Positions 11,700 to 25,113 of a DNA stretch of 64,000 nucleotides are shown piece by piece. The DNA lies in assembly GCA_023614405.1 (NCBI GenBank), contig CM042694.1, positions 355,650,010-355,714,009 on the forward strand, given 5' to 3'. The number at the start of each line of letters is the position of its first letter. Position 1 is the stretch's first letter. The position numbers and the translations under genes were made by a program. The notes beneath the pieces were generated by a model. The model saw only the letters and a list, made by a program, of their open reading frames with translations. It had not been told where the DNA came from and made no database searches. The stretch is from Avena insularis (taxonomy: Eukaryota > Streptophyta > Magnoliopsida > Poales > Poaceae).

Positions 11700-14600
11700 T
11701 GTGGGGGCCCCGGATTAATCCTCCGAGAATCCCTGTTATGCATACAACCACGATCCCATGATCAGTTAGTCGTGGCACATAACCGACAAGTATCATTACA
11801 ACATCCGAGAACATACCGGATTACAAGACTTACATAAATGCCGTTATGGCTACATCAATAATCAGCAGCGGACTTCATCAAGCGCAGAGCCCGAGCCATG
11901 CCTTAACCTACAGGCAACTGACTAGGAGAACGTCCTAGCTCACATAGTCGTCCCCTTCACCTTTGTCTTGATATCTGACCATGTTAATAGCCAGGGACAA
12001 TGCCAGTGAGTACTTTGAATGTACTCACAAACCACCTTAAGAGTAATAATAATAGCACAAAGATATGCAACATGCTGTGGTAGTAGGAGGGCTCCTAGAG
12101 AGGTTCTTTTCATAAATAGTTTCTCTTGTAGATATAGCATCCACATATCTTTGTTGAAAACTTTTGTAAACATTTTGGAAACCATTTTGAAAAGTTTGGA
12201 AAACATTAGGACTAGGTCACCATTTGCTCCCGTCTTCAGGTCGTCCCACGACCAAACTCCTTCCATTCTGTTCCGACCATCCCATGGTCAAAACAGGAAT
12301 CCTTTCCGACCATCCCATGGTCAAAACCTTTCAAAGCCATTTCTTTTCTGAAATCCTTTTTGAAAACAAAACCAGCACCGCTCTACAGAAGTTTGTCCAA
12401 CCCGTCCTTAACCACGGACATGGCTATTCGAATAGATTTACACTCTGCAGATGTTGTACACATTACCCACACCATCCGGGTACACTACCCTGATCTTCAC
12501 CGATCGTGGGTCGAGTAACCGATCAAGAATCTCCGGATGTCCAATCCAATATAAGTGCCTACCCTATGAGTGTTAATCCCCTCAACACTAGGACGTCGGG
12601 CGAGGACCAACCGGAGCGCTTTCTACACCTCCCAGGTGTGCTTTCAATGAGGGGCTCATAGTAACGCGTGGAGCCTTGGCGACCCTTTGTTCCTTCTCTA
12701 GGTCGATGTCCCGCATGGACCTTTATCGGAGAAGGCCCACCCTCCAGGGATCCCCGATCCCCTGTAGTTGTTGCGAGGCAGCTTATACCAGAATAGACAA
12801 ACATCAAATCCAGCCCTGTCCCATTCCAGAGTAATGTGGTTGCACAGGGTTAAGTTGTTATAGCTAAACTGCAAAGAACCAGGTGCGTTTTTGTAAACCT
12901 TTTTCCTCCGGTTTTCCTCTAGCATTTTGTAAAACAAAACCTTTTTCTTTCTTAACATCTCTTGGGAGGTCCTACCTCACCAAGGTTTTATCATAAAACA
13001 TTTGGTAAAAACCTTTTTCCTGGGTCTTCCCATCCTCTACCTTTGCTTCGGCTAAAACAGGGTCTCCAAAGGGTTATGGTGTAAATACACCATCTATTCT
13101 ACTAGGGACGAGTAGGTATCACAAAGGGGATTGTACTTAATAGTACAATCGTGTAGAAGTTCAGAGGAGCCGAATCACTACTATATATATAGATCATCAA
13201 CATAAAGTAAAACAATGTAGTTTTAAGAAACAGTAGATAAAACATGCATAAGTAAAATAGTAGGGCAAGGCTTACGAGCAAGAAGGTGGCTTGCCTGAGA
13301 TCAGCGATATGGCAATATGTCCCTGGACTTCTTCTTTAGATAACCATAAGAATACCAATAACAATAAGACCCCGTCTTCTCGGCGTCAATACAAGCGCAA
13401 CTATCGTCGTGATCGAGTATACATGCAAACAAGCAAGTCCACAATCAAGCAAGGTATTCAAGCAGCAAAACCATACAACAAGAAAATGCCAATACAAGCT
13501 TACAAATCAGTAGGTCTTAGGAAGAAGGGTTTTGATAAGATTGGCCTTGTCTTGGTAATATGGAAGAAAATCCTTTAGGATTTATAGTATTAGAATTACC
13601 TAGGAGATGGGTTTGGGATCAAGGACCTATTCTGTAGGATACCATAGAGTAAGAATGATACCAACAGATAGGTGTTGATAAAATGAAACCAACCAAAGTG
13701 GTTTCACTATTTTATCACTTTTCTTTATTTAGTTATGATTTTTTAGTGAAATAACTTCTAGTTATAGGGAATAATTCACCAGAAAGGTTCTGGAGCTCCA
13801 AAAATTATTTCCTTGGATGGTTAGGTAGGTCTTGATGTACTTGTTCACTGAGAGTTGGAATCACTCCAAAATAAATACCAGAATGCCCTCGGGAAATTCC
13901 CAAAGGTAGTTCTGTAGACAAATTGTCTTTTTCACCAAATTTAGTCTACAGAAGTTTTTGGTTCTATTCCAAAGACACAGTGTAGGTATTTGGAAGACCT
14001 TTCTGTAGAAATTGGAAGCAACCTTTTTGGAGCTGTATAACTACTTTAGTGGATTTAGAGGTGAATAAACCATGCACATAATAGTTTAATTCACAAAAAA
14101 CAGCCAAGGCTCAATAAATCATGAGCTCCTAGATTTATGTAGGTATTGAAGTACCAGATCACTGGGATTTGGAAACTACCCCAAATATGTTGCAGACCTT
14201 ACTAGGGAATTTTCTAAAGGCAGAAAGCCTCTGTTTTTGTTATTTTTACTACAGGGGAACAAAAGCTGCACTTGGATTGAGGCCAAGGCCAAGGGATGGG
14301 TACAGGTAATACCTACCAGGGGCACTTGGGTTTACCCCATTTGGAGTTGTGAAACTCACAGGGGATTTTAGGAGGGTTTTAGATACATTCTAGATATGGA
14401 TTTAATATAAAGAATCTATATATATTTTGGGCTATCCAAAGGTACTCAGTGTTCAAGAAAACCTAGATGTACCTAGGAAAATTTAGATCTGGGCACTTGG
14501 TGTTGATTTCCATTTTTAGAAAGATTTAAACCAAATATCCAGAACAGAGCTGGTGGAAAAATATTAAAAAGGAACAGGGAGCTAGGCTGGTTTTCCTGGG

Positions 14601-17600
14601 GAACTTGGGCTGTAGCTGAGGATTCGGCCCAGCGGGGCTCACTGGCACGGGCAGGAGGCGAGGTTTAAACCAGCCAAGGCCTGGTTAGCGGGGAGGCGTC
14701 AAGGGGCATCTGCGGATCTGGGCCGTTGGGCTAAGTGGGATCCGACGGTGCAGGTGCATCGTCCACCTCCACTGCGGGAGGAGTTCACCGGAACCGTAGG
14801 GGCGGCACGGCAGGCGTAGGGGGCTTACCAGAGAGGCGGAGAGGCGTCGTGGAGGGGTGGAGGTGATGCGGCGCGCAACGGTGGTCCTGACGAGGGGCGA
14901 TAGAGGCCGGTTCCGCGACTGGGGGTTCCTCACATGGCCACGACAGAACGAAGCTCGTCGGAGCCCTGCCGAGGAGCATCTAGGACCTGCTGCATGTCTA
15001 AAATAATGGCCTGGTTAGATGCACTGGGTCTAGGAGGGTCCAGGAGTGAGACATGCAGGGGAAGGGGAGTAGGGGAGAGAGAGCTACGCTCAAATCCTTG
15101 CCATGGCCGAGAGGAGGAGTTCTTCTTCTCCAGCTCCATGCAGGAACAGGGGCTAGGTGGGAAGGAATAAGGGAGCTATATGGAGGCTGTGGAGGGGATC
15201 TGAGGCACTGGGGGAGGTCGGGGTCTACCCTGTACTCCACTACTCGAGGGAGACTGAGATGAGAGATTGCTCTCCTCCATGGCGATGGGGAGCTCGGGTG
15301 CCAGATCTAGAGCTTGGGGATTGGTAGGTGGATGGTGATTGAGCGAATGAATCAGGGGAGAGGTGTTGTACTGGCCTGTGGCCTTATAAACAAGAGGGGA
15401 GAGGTCCATGGTGGATTTGGTCCAAGGAGGGGATGGGGAGGGGAGCTAGCCTTCCATTGGGCAGCAGGGGGTGGAGAGAGGGTGGAGGTGTTACCTAAGG
15501 TCGTGCAGGAGCAGAGAGGGCCAGCTGGTGGCTGTTGCAAGAAAGGTTTGCAAGCCAAGACACCCACATGGTGTTGAGCACTAGTGCCCAAGCACTAGAG
15601 GACAAGCATGCTATAGTAATTGCTACAGTAATCACGACCAGAGATGTGTGCTGGGTGTTGTGGTGCATTGCCTTGCAATATTGGTGGTGGTTTGATCTTG
15701 GTTTAGCTTAATACTAGCTAGATTTGCCAAATTGAGTAAATGGGTGCTTGTGAAGGAAGTTCAAAAATTTTCATAGGATAGCGTGGGGAAATGGTACCGG
15801 TGGGTAGATGAGGTCAAGACATAACCCTAGGAATTATTTGGGATTTTCAAGAGGATTTTAAGCCCACTTAAATCCATTTATTCAAAAGGGGCAGAAGTAG
15901 ATTTTAGGAGATCATTTGATATTTTTGAATTGGACAGGTGGAGTTTTTGATGTGGGAAGGTCCCAAATGTGAATACACACTTAGGGAATTTTTCCCAAGA
16001 TTTATTGGAAGATAAAAGTATTAAAAACAATTATTATTCCAATTCAGCCATTTAAAAAAATGGGCGAAAAGAAATAATAAAGCTCTTCAAAAATATATTT
16101 TTGAAGTAGGATGATAGGGTATGCTATATAGGAATCAATTGAGTCAAAAGTTAAGGAAGTGTTTTGTCAAAAACCAAACTTTCCTTTAGGGAAGGAGTTT
16201 TGGAGATTTTATTTATTAAAGAAATTAATTTGTTTTGGAGCCATAATAATTATGGATAAATAGTGATAAACCTTGATGATCAAGGTAGATGATGTAGGCA
16301 AGGTGTAGCAAGCATTTTCAACCTTGCGATTGGATAATCCAAGTTGATTTTGGTGGAATCTCCTAGATAAGGATCTATGGTGATGTTAATTTCATACCAC
16401 CAAAACATGGTTGTATCTTGGAGATCAGATCTCCCCTTGGGGCATGGGATAGAAGGATGGATAGACCAAGTGATGTACATCAACATCGTACAGAGGTTTG
16501 AGCTTGATCCTGTTTGAGCTCATCAAGATAGGCTTTCAAACTTTGAATAAAATAAGCCTTCCAAAGCAGATTATCAACTAGCCTTCAAAACCTTGTGGGT
16601 TTAAACATCTCAAGGGTCCAATTGGAATAAGTTAAGTAGGTAATGATATAGCTATATGAGTAAAACACAACCAGGCAAAGAGTTGGTCCAGAGAAGGTTG
16701 GATGGTGGTGTGAGCTTATACTAAAGTAGGCATGTTGACTAGATTTGCAGGAAAGGTTATTTTTTTGCCTGCAAAACCATCAAGAACAAGTGGGTTGGAG
16801 GATGCTCTAACCAAGGGCAAGAGTGGGACTTGGTAGTCCTTAGGATGGTTAACAAGGTGGTTCAGATGCATTTCCAAAAATGCACAAGGGTTGAGAAAGA
16901 GAGGCATTCAAAAAGGTGATGTTGGAAACAGATTTCCAAACTTAGCCAAATTTGGCAGAGTTAGGGTTTTTGACTAGAATGTGGGTGGTGATGATTTTGA
17001 TGGATGGCAAGGTACCAAGCATCATCAAGGGGATGATGTGGAAGTGTATATTGAGTAGTAAGGATCCATGCTTGATACTGGTCTTAATTGACTTGGAAAC
17101 TTCTAGAAGGGATATCTTCAGAATGGATCTGGTTAAGGGTTTCAGATGATCTCTAGTAGCTGGAGATTTGATCTTGCTTTGCATTCCTGTTTAGGGTGTG
17201 GTGATTTGAAAACCTCATGATCCTAGTGAGGAGCTCCTAGAGTAGCTCATACTATCTCCTATGCAGACAAATCAAGCAGCAGATCAAGGCAACTCATCTT
17301 ATAGACAAACAACTGCTACTAGGGTTACCATCAAGCTTAGCTTGAGGTAAGGTTGAGGTATTTTGAAAAGGGTTGGAGTTTGAATAAGATGAGAGTCCTT
17401 GGCATCTCTACCAAGAGTAGAATTCAAAAGCTTACAAAAAGGTTTTGTAGATTCTAGAGGTAAGAGTAGTTGAAGGTTCTGTCTTGAAAACATAAGGAGA
17501 TTATGTTATATATCTCTCCATAGTTTTAGCAAATAGAAGCTACCAAAATAGTTTTGGTTACATAAGCATCTTGGCTCATGTTTTGAAATGCCAGATCATT

Positions 17601-17814
17601 TGAGAATATGGAAATTAAACCAAGACTGTTTTGGGGAGTAGCTTTTGTCAACTGGTGTTAAGGTAAGGAGTATATTATCTAATACACATTAATATGCATA
17701 GGCATATCCAAACAACAAACAAACACTTCAGCATTAAACAAGAAAAAGTTTTTGTTCCCCCTGATTTTTGCATTCTGGGCAACTAATTAGGGTGGCTGAA
17801 ATTGGGATGTTACA
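11700..17814 (-). repeat. LARD 5' LTR
   Basis: This 6115-bp copy starts TGTGGGGGCC at 11700 and ends TTACA at 17814, matching 1419-7541. The right target duplication TAATA follows at 17815-17819. A putative TATA box lies at 15382-15391 (minus). Confidence 0.85.
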
Positions 17815-17819
17815 TAATA

Positions 17820-18061
17820 CAACCGGCTTGTCCTTTGCTAAAGAAAGGATTGGGCCACTTGCTGCATTTATTATTATTGTCTTTTATTTACTCGTACTTT
17901 ATTTACTTGCATTATCAAAAAACCCTAAAAATCCGTTTGCTAAGTATTTACAGAGAATTCCTGCTCCTAGCCACTAGCCAGCACCTTTTGCTCCTTGTTG
18001 GGTTCGACACTCTTACTTATCAAAAATACTGCGATACACCCCCTATACTTGTGGGTCATCA
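17820..18061 (+). repeat. 5' LTR of outer Gypsy, second part
   Basis: After the LARD, the interrupted LTR resumes and ends GGGTCATCA at 18061. The primer site follows 11 bases later, which confirms the boundary. Confidence 0.8.
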
Positions 18062-18072
18062 AGACTATTTTC

Positions 18073-18090
18073 TGGCGCCGTTGCCGAGGA
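18073..18090 (+). promoter_or_regulatory. Outer Gypsy primer-binding site, tRNA-Asp type
   Basis: TGGCGCCGTTGCCGAGGA is one base from the tRNA-Asp primer site known for Athila-like Gypsy elements. It lies directly after the LTR end. Confidence 0.85.
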
Positions 18091-18175
18091 GTGAAGCGCT
18101 ATTAGAGAGTGGAACTGGTAAAGGAAACCTCTACTGTGAGTATTGTTTATTTCTGTTAGTTGCTTTATTTTCAAT

Positions 18176-19008
18176 ATGGATAATTCGCTGAGTTTCTTAT
18201 TTCGTAATGCTACTACCACTACTAAGGTAGTAGATGAACCACCACCTGCTGAGAATGATACTTTTAAAATACCTAGAAGAATTATTGATTGGGTTATGGA
18301 TAACTACTATGTTGGGGATGGAACTGTCCATCCCGATGATCATTACTCTTTATACACGAATTATGCGGGTTGTTCAAGTGTGCAGGTATTACAACAGATC
18401 AAGTTAAGAAGAAGTTATTCTCATTATCACTAAAAGGAAGAGCTGAAGAATGGTATAAGCTGCTGAAGAATGGTCAAGCTCTTGAATGGGAGGAAATAGT
18501 ACCTCTCTATTATTCAAAGTTTTATCCTCCTAGTGAGATTCATAAAGATCAGAATCAAATATACAACTTTTGGCCTCTTGATGGAGAGAGTACAGCTCTA
18601 GCTTGGGGGAGATTGAAGTTACTAATGCTCAAATGTCCAATTCATGAGCTCCCCAACAATATTATTATGAATAAATTTTATGCAAGGCTTTTTCTTCATG
18701 ATAAGGATTTATTGGATGCTTCTTGTGCTGGATCATTCACTCGCATGGAAGAAGAAGCTAAATGGGATCTTCTCGACCGTATTCAAGATAATGCTAAAGC
18801 ATGGGAGAATGACAAAGGAAGAAAGTCAGGTATAAATTATGATTATGAATGCATTGAATCTTTTATGGAAACTGGTGATTTTCAAAATATTAGTAATGCT
18901 TATGGTCTTAATTTACAAGTTATTACAAATTGTTTTAAGGCTTTTGCTTCTTATATTGAAATTCCAAAAAAAGGGATGGAGCAAGTACCATGCACCTTAT
19001 AAAGATAT
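18176..19008 (+). pseudogene. gag of outer Gypsy, frameshifted
   Basis: The frame opens MDNSLSFLF at 18176, soon after the primer site. It then shows a capsid-like segment with the motif KGRAEEWYKLL and a downstream YPPSEI motif, typical of plant Gypsy gag. The reading frame changes near 18370 and again in an A-run near 18966, so no intact gag is made. Gag would form the cytoplasmic virus-like particle. No zinc knuckle is seen before protease, as is common in this group. Confidence 0.75.
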
Positions 19009-21357
19009 TGTTGACTGTGTTCCTGTTGGGAGTACTAAGTTTTACACTATTGATCACATCTTACCTGAACCTTATATTGAGAGAATACCCTTACCGGATA
19101 AGGTAAAGGATCATCCTATGATAACTAGTGTAATCACTAAAAGTGCAAAGAGAACTGTAAAACCTGATGAACAAATAAACATTGAACCCGTTGTAGCAAT
19201 TGTGAAAGACCTTGTCACTAAAAGTATAGAAGATGGACACATAGTCTTTTGTGAGGATGCTTCTAATATTGTCTCACATCATAATAAAGCTAAAAGGCTA
19301 GTGTCCCTGTGCTTTCTGTTAGAATTAGTGATCATTGCTATTATGGTTTATGTGATATTGGTGCAAGTTCAAGTGCTATTCCTTATGAGCTTTACAAAGA
19401 AATTATGCACGAAATCAGTCCCTGCGAATTGGAAGAGATTGATGTGGTTATTTACATTGATAATAGAGAGACCATCTCTCCAGTTGGCATTGTGCGGGAT
19501 GTAGAAATTCTTTGTGGTAAGATTAAATATCCTGCTATTTTTCTAGTACTTGGTTCAGCTGCTAGCAAAACTTATCCCATCATTTTTGGTAGAACTTTCC
19601 TGAGTACTTGTGGAGCTATTATAGATTGCAAATGGGAGAAAATCTTGACTAAGTTTGATGGGGAGTCTTATGAGTTTAATTTTTCGAAATTTACTAAAGA
19701 ACCTTGTGAAAATGAAACCCATAATGAGGATTTTAGAGTTGAACAACTCGCTTCTATCTCTCTTGCTCCTAACAATGCTTTGCAGCAATTTATGGAGGAT
19801 CATGAAAGTGAAATCTTCATGGAAGAAAGAAATGAGATTGACGAGATTCTCCGTCATCAACCTAAGATGCTTAAGCACAACTTGCCTGTAGAAGACTTGG
19901 GTACCATGTTGCCACGTAAAAAGGATCCGGTCTTCGATCTAAAACCTCTCACTGACGATCTTAAATATGCTTACATTGATGATAATAAGATATATCCTGT
20001 TATTATTAGCTCTAAACTTTCAGGGAAGGAAGATGAACGATTATTGGAGGTTTTGAAGAAACACCGAGGGGCTATGGGCTATACTCTGGATGATTTAAAA
20101 GGGATTTCTCCTACTATATGTCAGCATGCTATAAATATAGAACCAGATGCAAAGCCAGTAGTAGAGCACCAATGGCGTCTAAATCCTAAGATGAAGGAAG
20201 TGGTAAGAAATGAGGTATTGAAACTCATTGATGCTGGTATTATTTACCCTATTGCTGATAGTGAATGGGTTAGTCCTGTTCATTGTGTTCTTAAAAAAGG
20301 AGGAATTACCGTTGTTCCTAATGATAATGATGAGCTTATTCCCCAAAGAATAGTAGTGGGCTATAGGATGTGCATTGATTTCAGGAAAGTTAACAAAGTT
20401 ACTAAGAAAGATCATTACCCACTTCCTTTTATTGATCAAATGTTAGAAAGGTTGTCTAAAAAGACCCATTTTTGTTTTCTTGATGGATATTCTGGTTTCT
20501 CTCAAATTGCTGTTAAACAACAAGATCAAGAAAAAACTACTTTTACATGCCCTTGCGGAACCTATGCTTATAGACGTATGCCTTTTGGTTTATGTAATGC
20601 TCCCGTTACTTTTCAAAGATGCATGTATGCTATCTTTCATGGTTTTTGTGAGGAAATTGTGGAAGTGTTCACGGATGACTTCTCCGTCTATGGAACTTCT
20701 TTTGTTAATTGTCTGCACAACCTTGATAAAGTTTTGCAGAGGTGTGAAGAAACTAATCTTGTTCTTAATTGGGAGAAATGCCACTTCACGGTCAATGAAG
20801 GGATTGTCCTTGGGCATAAGGTTTCCGAAAGAGGCATAGAAGTGGATAGAGCTAAAGTTGAGGCAATTGAGAAAATGCCCTGTCCAAGAGACATCAAAGG
20901 TATTCGTAGTATCCTTGGTCACGCTGGTTTCTATAGAAGGTTTATTAAAGATTTCTCTAAGATATCAAAACCCCTCACTAATCTTCTTCCAAAAGATGTA
21001 CCCTTTGTCTTTGATGATGATTGTAAGGAAGCTTTTGAAACTCTAAAGAAGGCTTTAACTACAGCCCCTATCGTTCAACCACCTGATTGGAGCTTACCCT
21101 TTGAAATAATGTGTGATGCTAGTGATTTTGTTGTAGGTGCTGTACTTGGGCAACAAATTGATAGAAAGTTAAATGTTATCCATTATGCTAGTAAGACTCT
21201 TGATGCTGCTCAAAGGAATTATGCTACTACTGAAAAAGAATTCCTAGCCGTCGTCTTTGCTTGTGATAAGTTCATACCTTATATTGTAGATTCAAAAGTT
21301 ACGATTCATACTGATCATGCTGCTATTAAGTACCTTATGACGAAGAAAGATGCTAAG
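19009..21357 (+). pseudogene. pol of outer Gypsy, first part: protease, reverse transcriptase, most of RNase H
   Basis: A 683-codon frame from 19309 begins just before the retropepsin motif D16-I-G-A-S20. The reverse transcriptase follows, with MCIDFRKVN and the catalytic box F454-T-D-D457 (usual form F/Y-x-D-D). Next comes RNase H with acidic residues near D603, E644 and D669. Upstream, 19009-19300 is open in another frame, so a frameshift near 19300 separates it from protease. The frame ends exactly at 21357, where the guest element inserted 14 codons after D669. Coding resumes at 29433. The stop at 21358-21360 belongs to the inserted LTR, not to pol. Confidence 0.9.
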
Positions 21358-22984
21358 TGATACATTGCAAATGTATCTATAATTTTTGATGTTCCATGCT
21401 TGGTCTTATCCACTTTCTTGTGTTTTGTTCCAACTTTGGAGTACTTTTCATATGATTTCTTGGACTAACCTATTAACAAGAGCCATAGTGTCAGAGGCCT
21501 GTTTTCTGCTGTTTTTGGTTCCAGGAAAGTCAGAAAATGAATATTCTCGGAATTGGACGGGACAAAAGCCAAAGTGCCTATTTTTCCAGATGTCATCAAG
21601 TGCCAGAATACGAGACGGAGAGGGGCTAGGGGGGCACCACACCACCTGGTCGTGCGGCCAGGCCTGGCCCGCGCCAGGGGGTGGAGTGGCCGCTCCCGGC
21701 ACCCCCTCGGCCTCTCCTTCCGCCTATATATTGCCCTCGGGACAAAAACCATAAGTGCCTGATCAAAAATCCACGAAAGAGTCTGTAGCCGCCGTCATCT
21801 CCATCCCTAGATCGGGAGAGATTTGAAGCTCTTCCTGGCACCCTGCCAGAGAGGGGAATTCACCCTGGAGGCCTTCTTCATCACCATGCAAGCCTCCAGT
21901 GTGATGCGTGAGTAGTTCATCCTTGGACTACGGATCCATGTAGTAGCTAGATGGCTGGTTCTCCTCCTTTGTGCTTTCATGTCTAGATCTTGTGAGCTCC
22001 GTTCATGATCAAGATCATCTATTTGTAATTCTGCATGTTGTGTTTGCGGGGATCCGATGGATATTGAGATGCTATTTCAGATTGATTATTGATTCTATCA
22101 TGTCTTTGTTATTTGTGATCTTGCATCCTTTCCGTTGTTAGTAGCTATCTTGGCCAAGTAGATGCTAGGAACTCCAAGAGTTAGTATTTATGCTCGATAG
22201 TGGGTTCATGCCTCTGGTAATCTGGGGAACTGATAGAAATCTCTAAGGTACTAGATGTGCTGTTGCTACTAGGGAGAAAACAACAATCCTTTGTTCATAG
22301 AACAATCATATTGTTTACTTCACACGCAGTTTGTAAAGCAATAATCTGTTGCTTGCAACTTAATACTGGAGGGTCTTCGGATGATAACCTGAAGGTGGAT
22401 TATTAGTCATAGATGCAGTTGGATGGCGGTCTATGTATTATGTTGTAATGCCCAATCAAGTCTCAAAAGAGTCAAGATGATTAGTATATGCATGTATTGC
22501 TTTCTCGGTGTTTGTCAATTGCCCCGCTGTAATTTGTTCACCTAGCATGTTATCTATCTAAGGAGAGCCACCTCTAGTGAACTATGGATCCTGGTCCTTT
22601 TTCTTTACATACAATCTCAAACTGTTTACCGTTTTGTGTTTACTTTCTGCAAACTATTACTTCTTTCCATTCGATACGTTTAATCCTTTGTTTTCCGCAA
22701 AACACGGTCAGATTGACAACCTCATCGCAAGTTGGGGACAAAGTTATGTGGTTGTGTTGTGCAGGTCTCCACGTTGCTACTAGCACCGGTAGTGCGCCCT
22801 GCCAAAGCGCAGCTAGTAACACCTTTGGGGTGTTTCCTTGCTCCTACTGGTTCGACTAAACCTTGGTTTCATAACTGAGGGAAACTTGCTGCTGTGCTCA
22901 TCATACCTTCCTCTTGGGGTTCCCAACGAGCTCTACATCAACCACGCACCAGCACTTTTTTGGGTGTCGTGCACTGAGCCATCA
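21358..22984 (+). repeat. 5' LTR of nested Gypsy
   Basis: This 1627-bp LTR contains a TATA-like CTATATAT at 21724-21731, positioned as an LTR promoter. It matches 27808-29427 throughout, with scattered changes. Confidence 0.85.
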
Positions 22985-22994
22985 AGCATTTTTC

Positions 22995-23012
22995 TGGTGT
23001 CGTTGCTAGGGA
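22995..23012 (+). promoter_or_regulatory. Diverged primer-binding site of nested Gypsy
   Basis: TGGTGTCGTTGCTAGGGA resembles the outer element's tRNA-Asp-type site with several C-to-T changes on this strand, a pattern typical of decay of methylated cytosines. Confidence 0.65.
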
Positions 23013-23173
23013 GTCAAGGACATCTTCACAAGGGGAGTCCCTCATAACCAATCTCTTTACTTTGTTGTTTTTGTTTTGCTTAGTTTCTTTTTGTTTTGTT
23101 TGCTTGTTTCTTTATCAAAAACACAAAAAAATTAGATTTACTAGTTTGCTTTCTTATTTGAAAACCCCAAAAA

Positions 23174-25113
23174 ATGACTACTCTTGAAAACACTAATTTG
23201 TGTGACTTCACTAGCACCAACAACAATGATTTTATGAGCACACCTATTGCTCCACCTATGGCTGAAAATACTTTCTTTGAGATAAAACCTACTTTGCTCA
23301 ATCTTGTTATGAGAGAACAATTTTCTGGTATTGGTAATGAAGATGCTGCTTCCCATCTAAATAACTTTGTTGAACTTTGTGAGATGCAAAAGCATAGGGA
23401 TATAGATGGTGATATTATTAAGCTGAAATTGTTTCCATTCTCTTTGAGAGGAAAAGCTAAAGAATGGTTGAATTCCTTAACTAGGAATAGTATTGATTCT
23501 TGGACTAAATGCAAAGATGCTTTTATTGGAAAATACTATCCTCCTGCTAAGATTATATCTATGAGAAGTGAAATAATAAAGTCTAAACAACTTGATAATG
23601 AACATGTTGCTCAAGCTTGGGAAAGAATGAAATCTTTGGTAAAGAATTGTCCCACTCATGGAATGACTGCTTGGATGATCATCCAAACTTTTTATGCAGG
23701 ATTGAACTATTCTTCAAGGAACCTATTGGATTCTGCTGCTGGAGGTACCTTTATGATCATCATTTTGGGTGCTGCAACAAAACTTCTGGACAATATGATG
23801 GTTAATTATATTGAATGGCATACTAAGAGAGCTCCCCAATGTAGGAAGGTAAATTCTGTTGAGTAAAGATCCTCCTTGAGTGATAAGATTGATATTATTA
23901 TGTCCATGCTTGTTAATGGGAAAGCCCATATTGATCCAAATGATGTTCCTTTAGCCTCTTTGGTTGCTCAAGAAGAGCAAGTTGATGTGAACTTCATAAG
24001 AAATAACAATTTTGGCAACAATGTTTATGGTAATAAAGCTTATAGGAACAATTTTGATAACAACAATTATAAGCCATTCCCTCCCAACAATGGTAATGCT
24101 TATGGAAATTCTTACAACAATAATAAGAGTGCTCCCTCTGAACTTGAAGTTATGCTTAAAGAGTTTATTAGTAAACAAACTGCTTTCAATAAAACTATTG
24201 AGGAAAAACTCTCTAATGCTGAAAGAAATATAACATCTTTGGCTGAAGCTCAATCTTTTTGAATAAAATGGCTGCTAAACCTGAAACTAATGAGAATCCC
24301 TTTGAAGCTAGTAATGCTATACAAGTAAGAATTAATGAAAATGTTAGACTATTAGCTGAATTACATGCTAAGTGGGAAAGAGAAGATGAAATTGCTAGAA
24401 ACATTAGTGTTTCTACTATTACCACCACTAGTGTTGAGGCTAGTAATAGTTCTACTACTTTAGATGATAAGTATCGTTTTGATCTTGATGGTTGCAATAT
24501 CTCTGAAGTCATTATGTTCCTACAAAATCTTGTTAAAAGTCCTAATGCTAGTGCTATGAACATGGCTTTTACAAAACACATTACTGATGCTCTCATAAAG
24601 ATTAAAGAAGAAAAGATGAAACATAAAGCTTCTATTACTACAAAACAAGAAGATGGCTGGGAACCCATCATTAATATGAAAGTGAATGACTTTGATTTCA
24701 AAGCTTTATGTGATCTTGATAGTAGTGTTTCTATTATGCCTAGAAGGATTTATGATATGCTTGATTTGCCTCCTCTTGAAGATTGTTATTTGAATTTCCC
24801 ACTTGATGGTAATGCTAAAAAGAAACTCATGGGGAGTCTTAATGATGTTCTTATTATGGTTAACAATTCCTATGTCCCCGTTGATTTCTATGTTTTGGAT
24901 GTTGAATACAATGCTTCTTGTCCTATTACTTTGGGAAAACCTTTTCTTAGAACTGTTGGTGCCATCATTGATATGAAAGAAGGCACCATTAAATATCAAC
25001 TCCCACTCAAGAAAGGTATAGAACACTTCCCTAAAAAGAGAGAAAAGATTTCTTTTGCTTCTCCTAGGAAAACAAAATTTGGTCTTAATGCTTCTTCATT
25101 TGAGAACACTTGA
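23174..25113 (+). pseudogene. gag-protease of nested Gypsy, with stop and frameshift
   Basis: The first segment (23174-23866) has a capsid-like core including RGKAKEWLNSL and YYPPAKI. An in-frame TAA at 23864 interrupts it and the same frame continues to 24262 through an Asn/Tyr-rich tract. A frame change near 24255 leads to 24259-25113, which carries a retropepsin-like fold ending in GKPFLRTVGAIID. At the catalytic site the sequence reads D152-L-D-S-S rather than the usual D-L/I-G-A/S-S, so the conserved Gly is lost and activity is unlikely. No polymerase follows. Gag would package element RNA. Confidence 0.8.

Larger units (their letters stand above)
1419..17814 (-). mobile_element. LARD-type (Sukkula-like) retrotransposon with 6.1-kb LTRs
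   Basis: Near-identical direct repeats of about 6.1 kb (1419-7541 and 11700-17814) begin TG and end CA, and are flanked by TAATA at 1414-1418 and 17815-17819. The primer site next to the right LTR and the purine tract next to the left LTR put the element on the minus strand. The 4.2-kb internal region has no long reading frame. Giant LTRs plus a non-coding interior define LARDs, which depend on other elements for their proteins. The name Sukkula-like is inference from architecture and from an LTR starting TGTAACATCCC in element orientation. A triplication around the purine tract makes this copy unusual. Confidence 0.85.
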
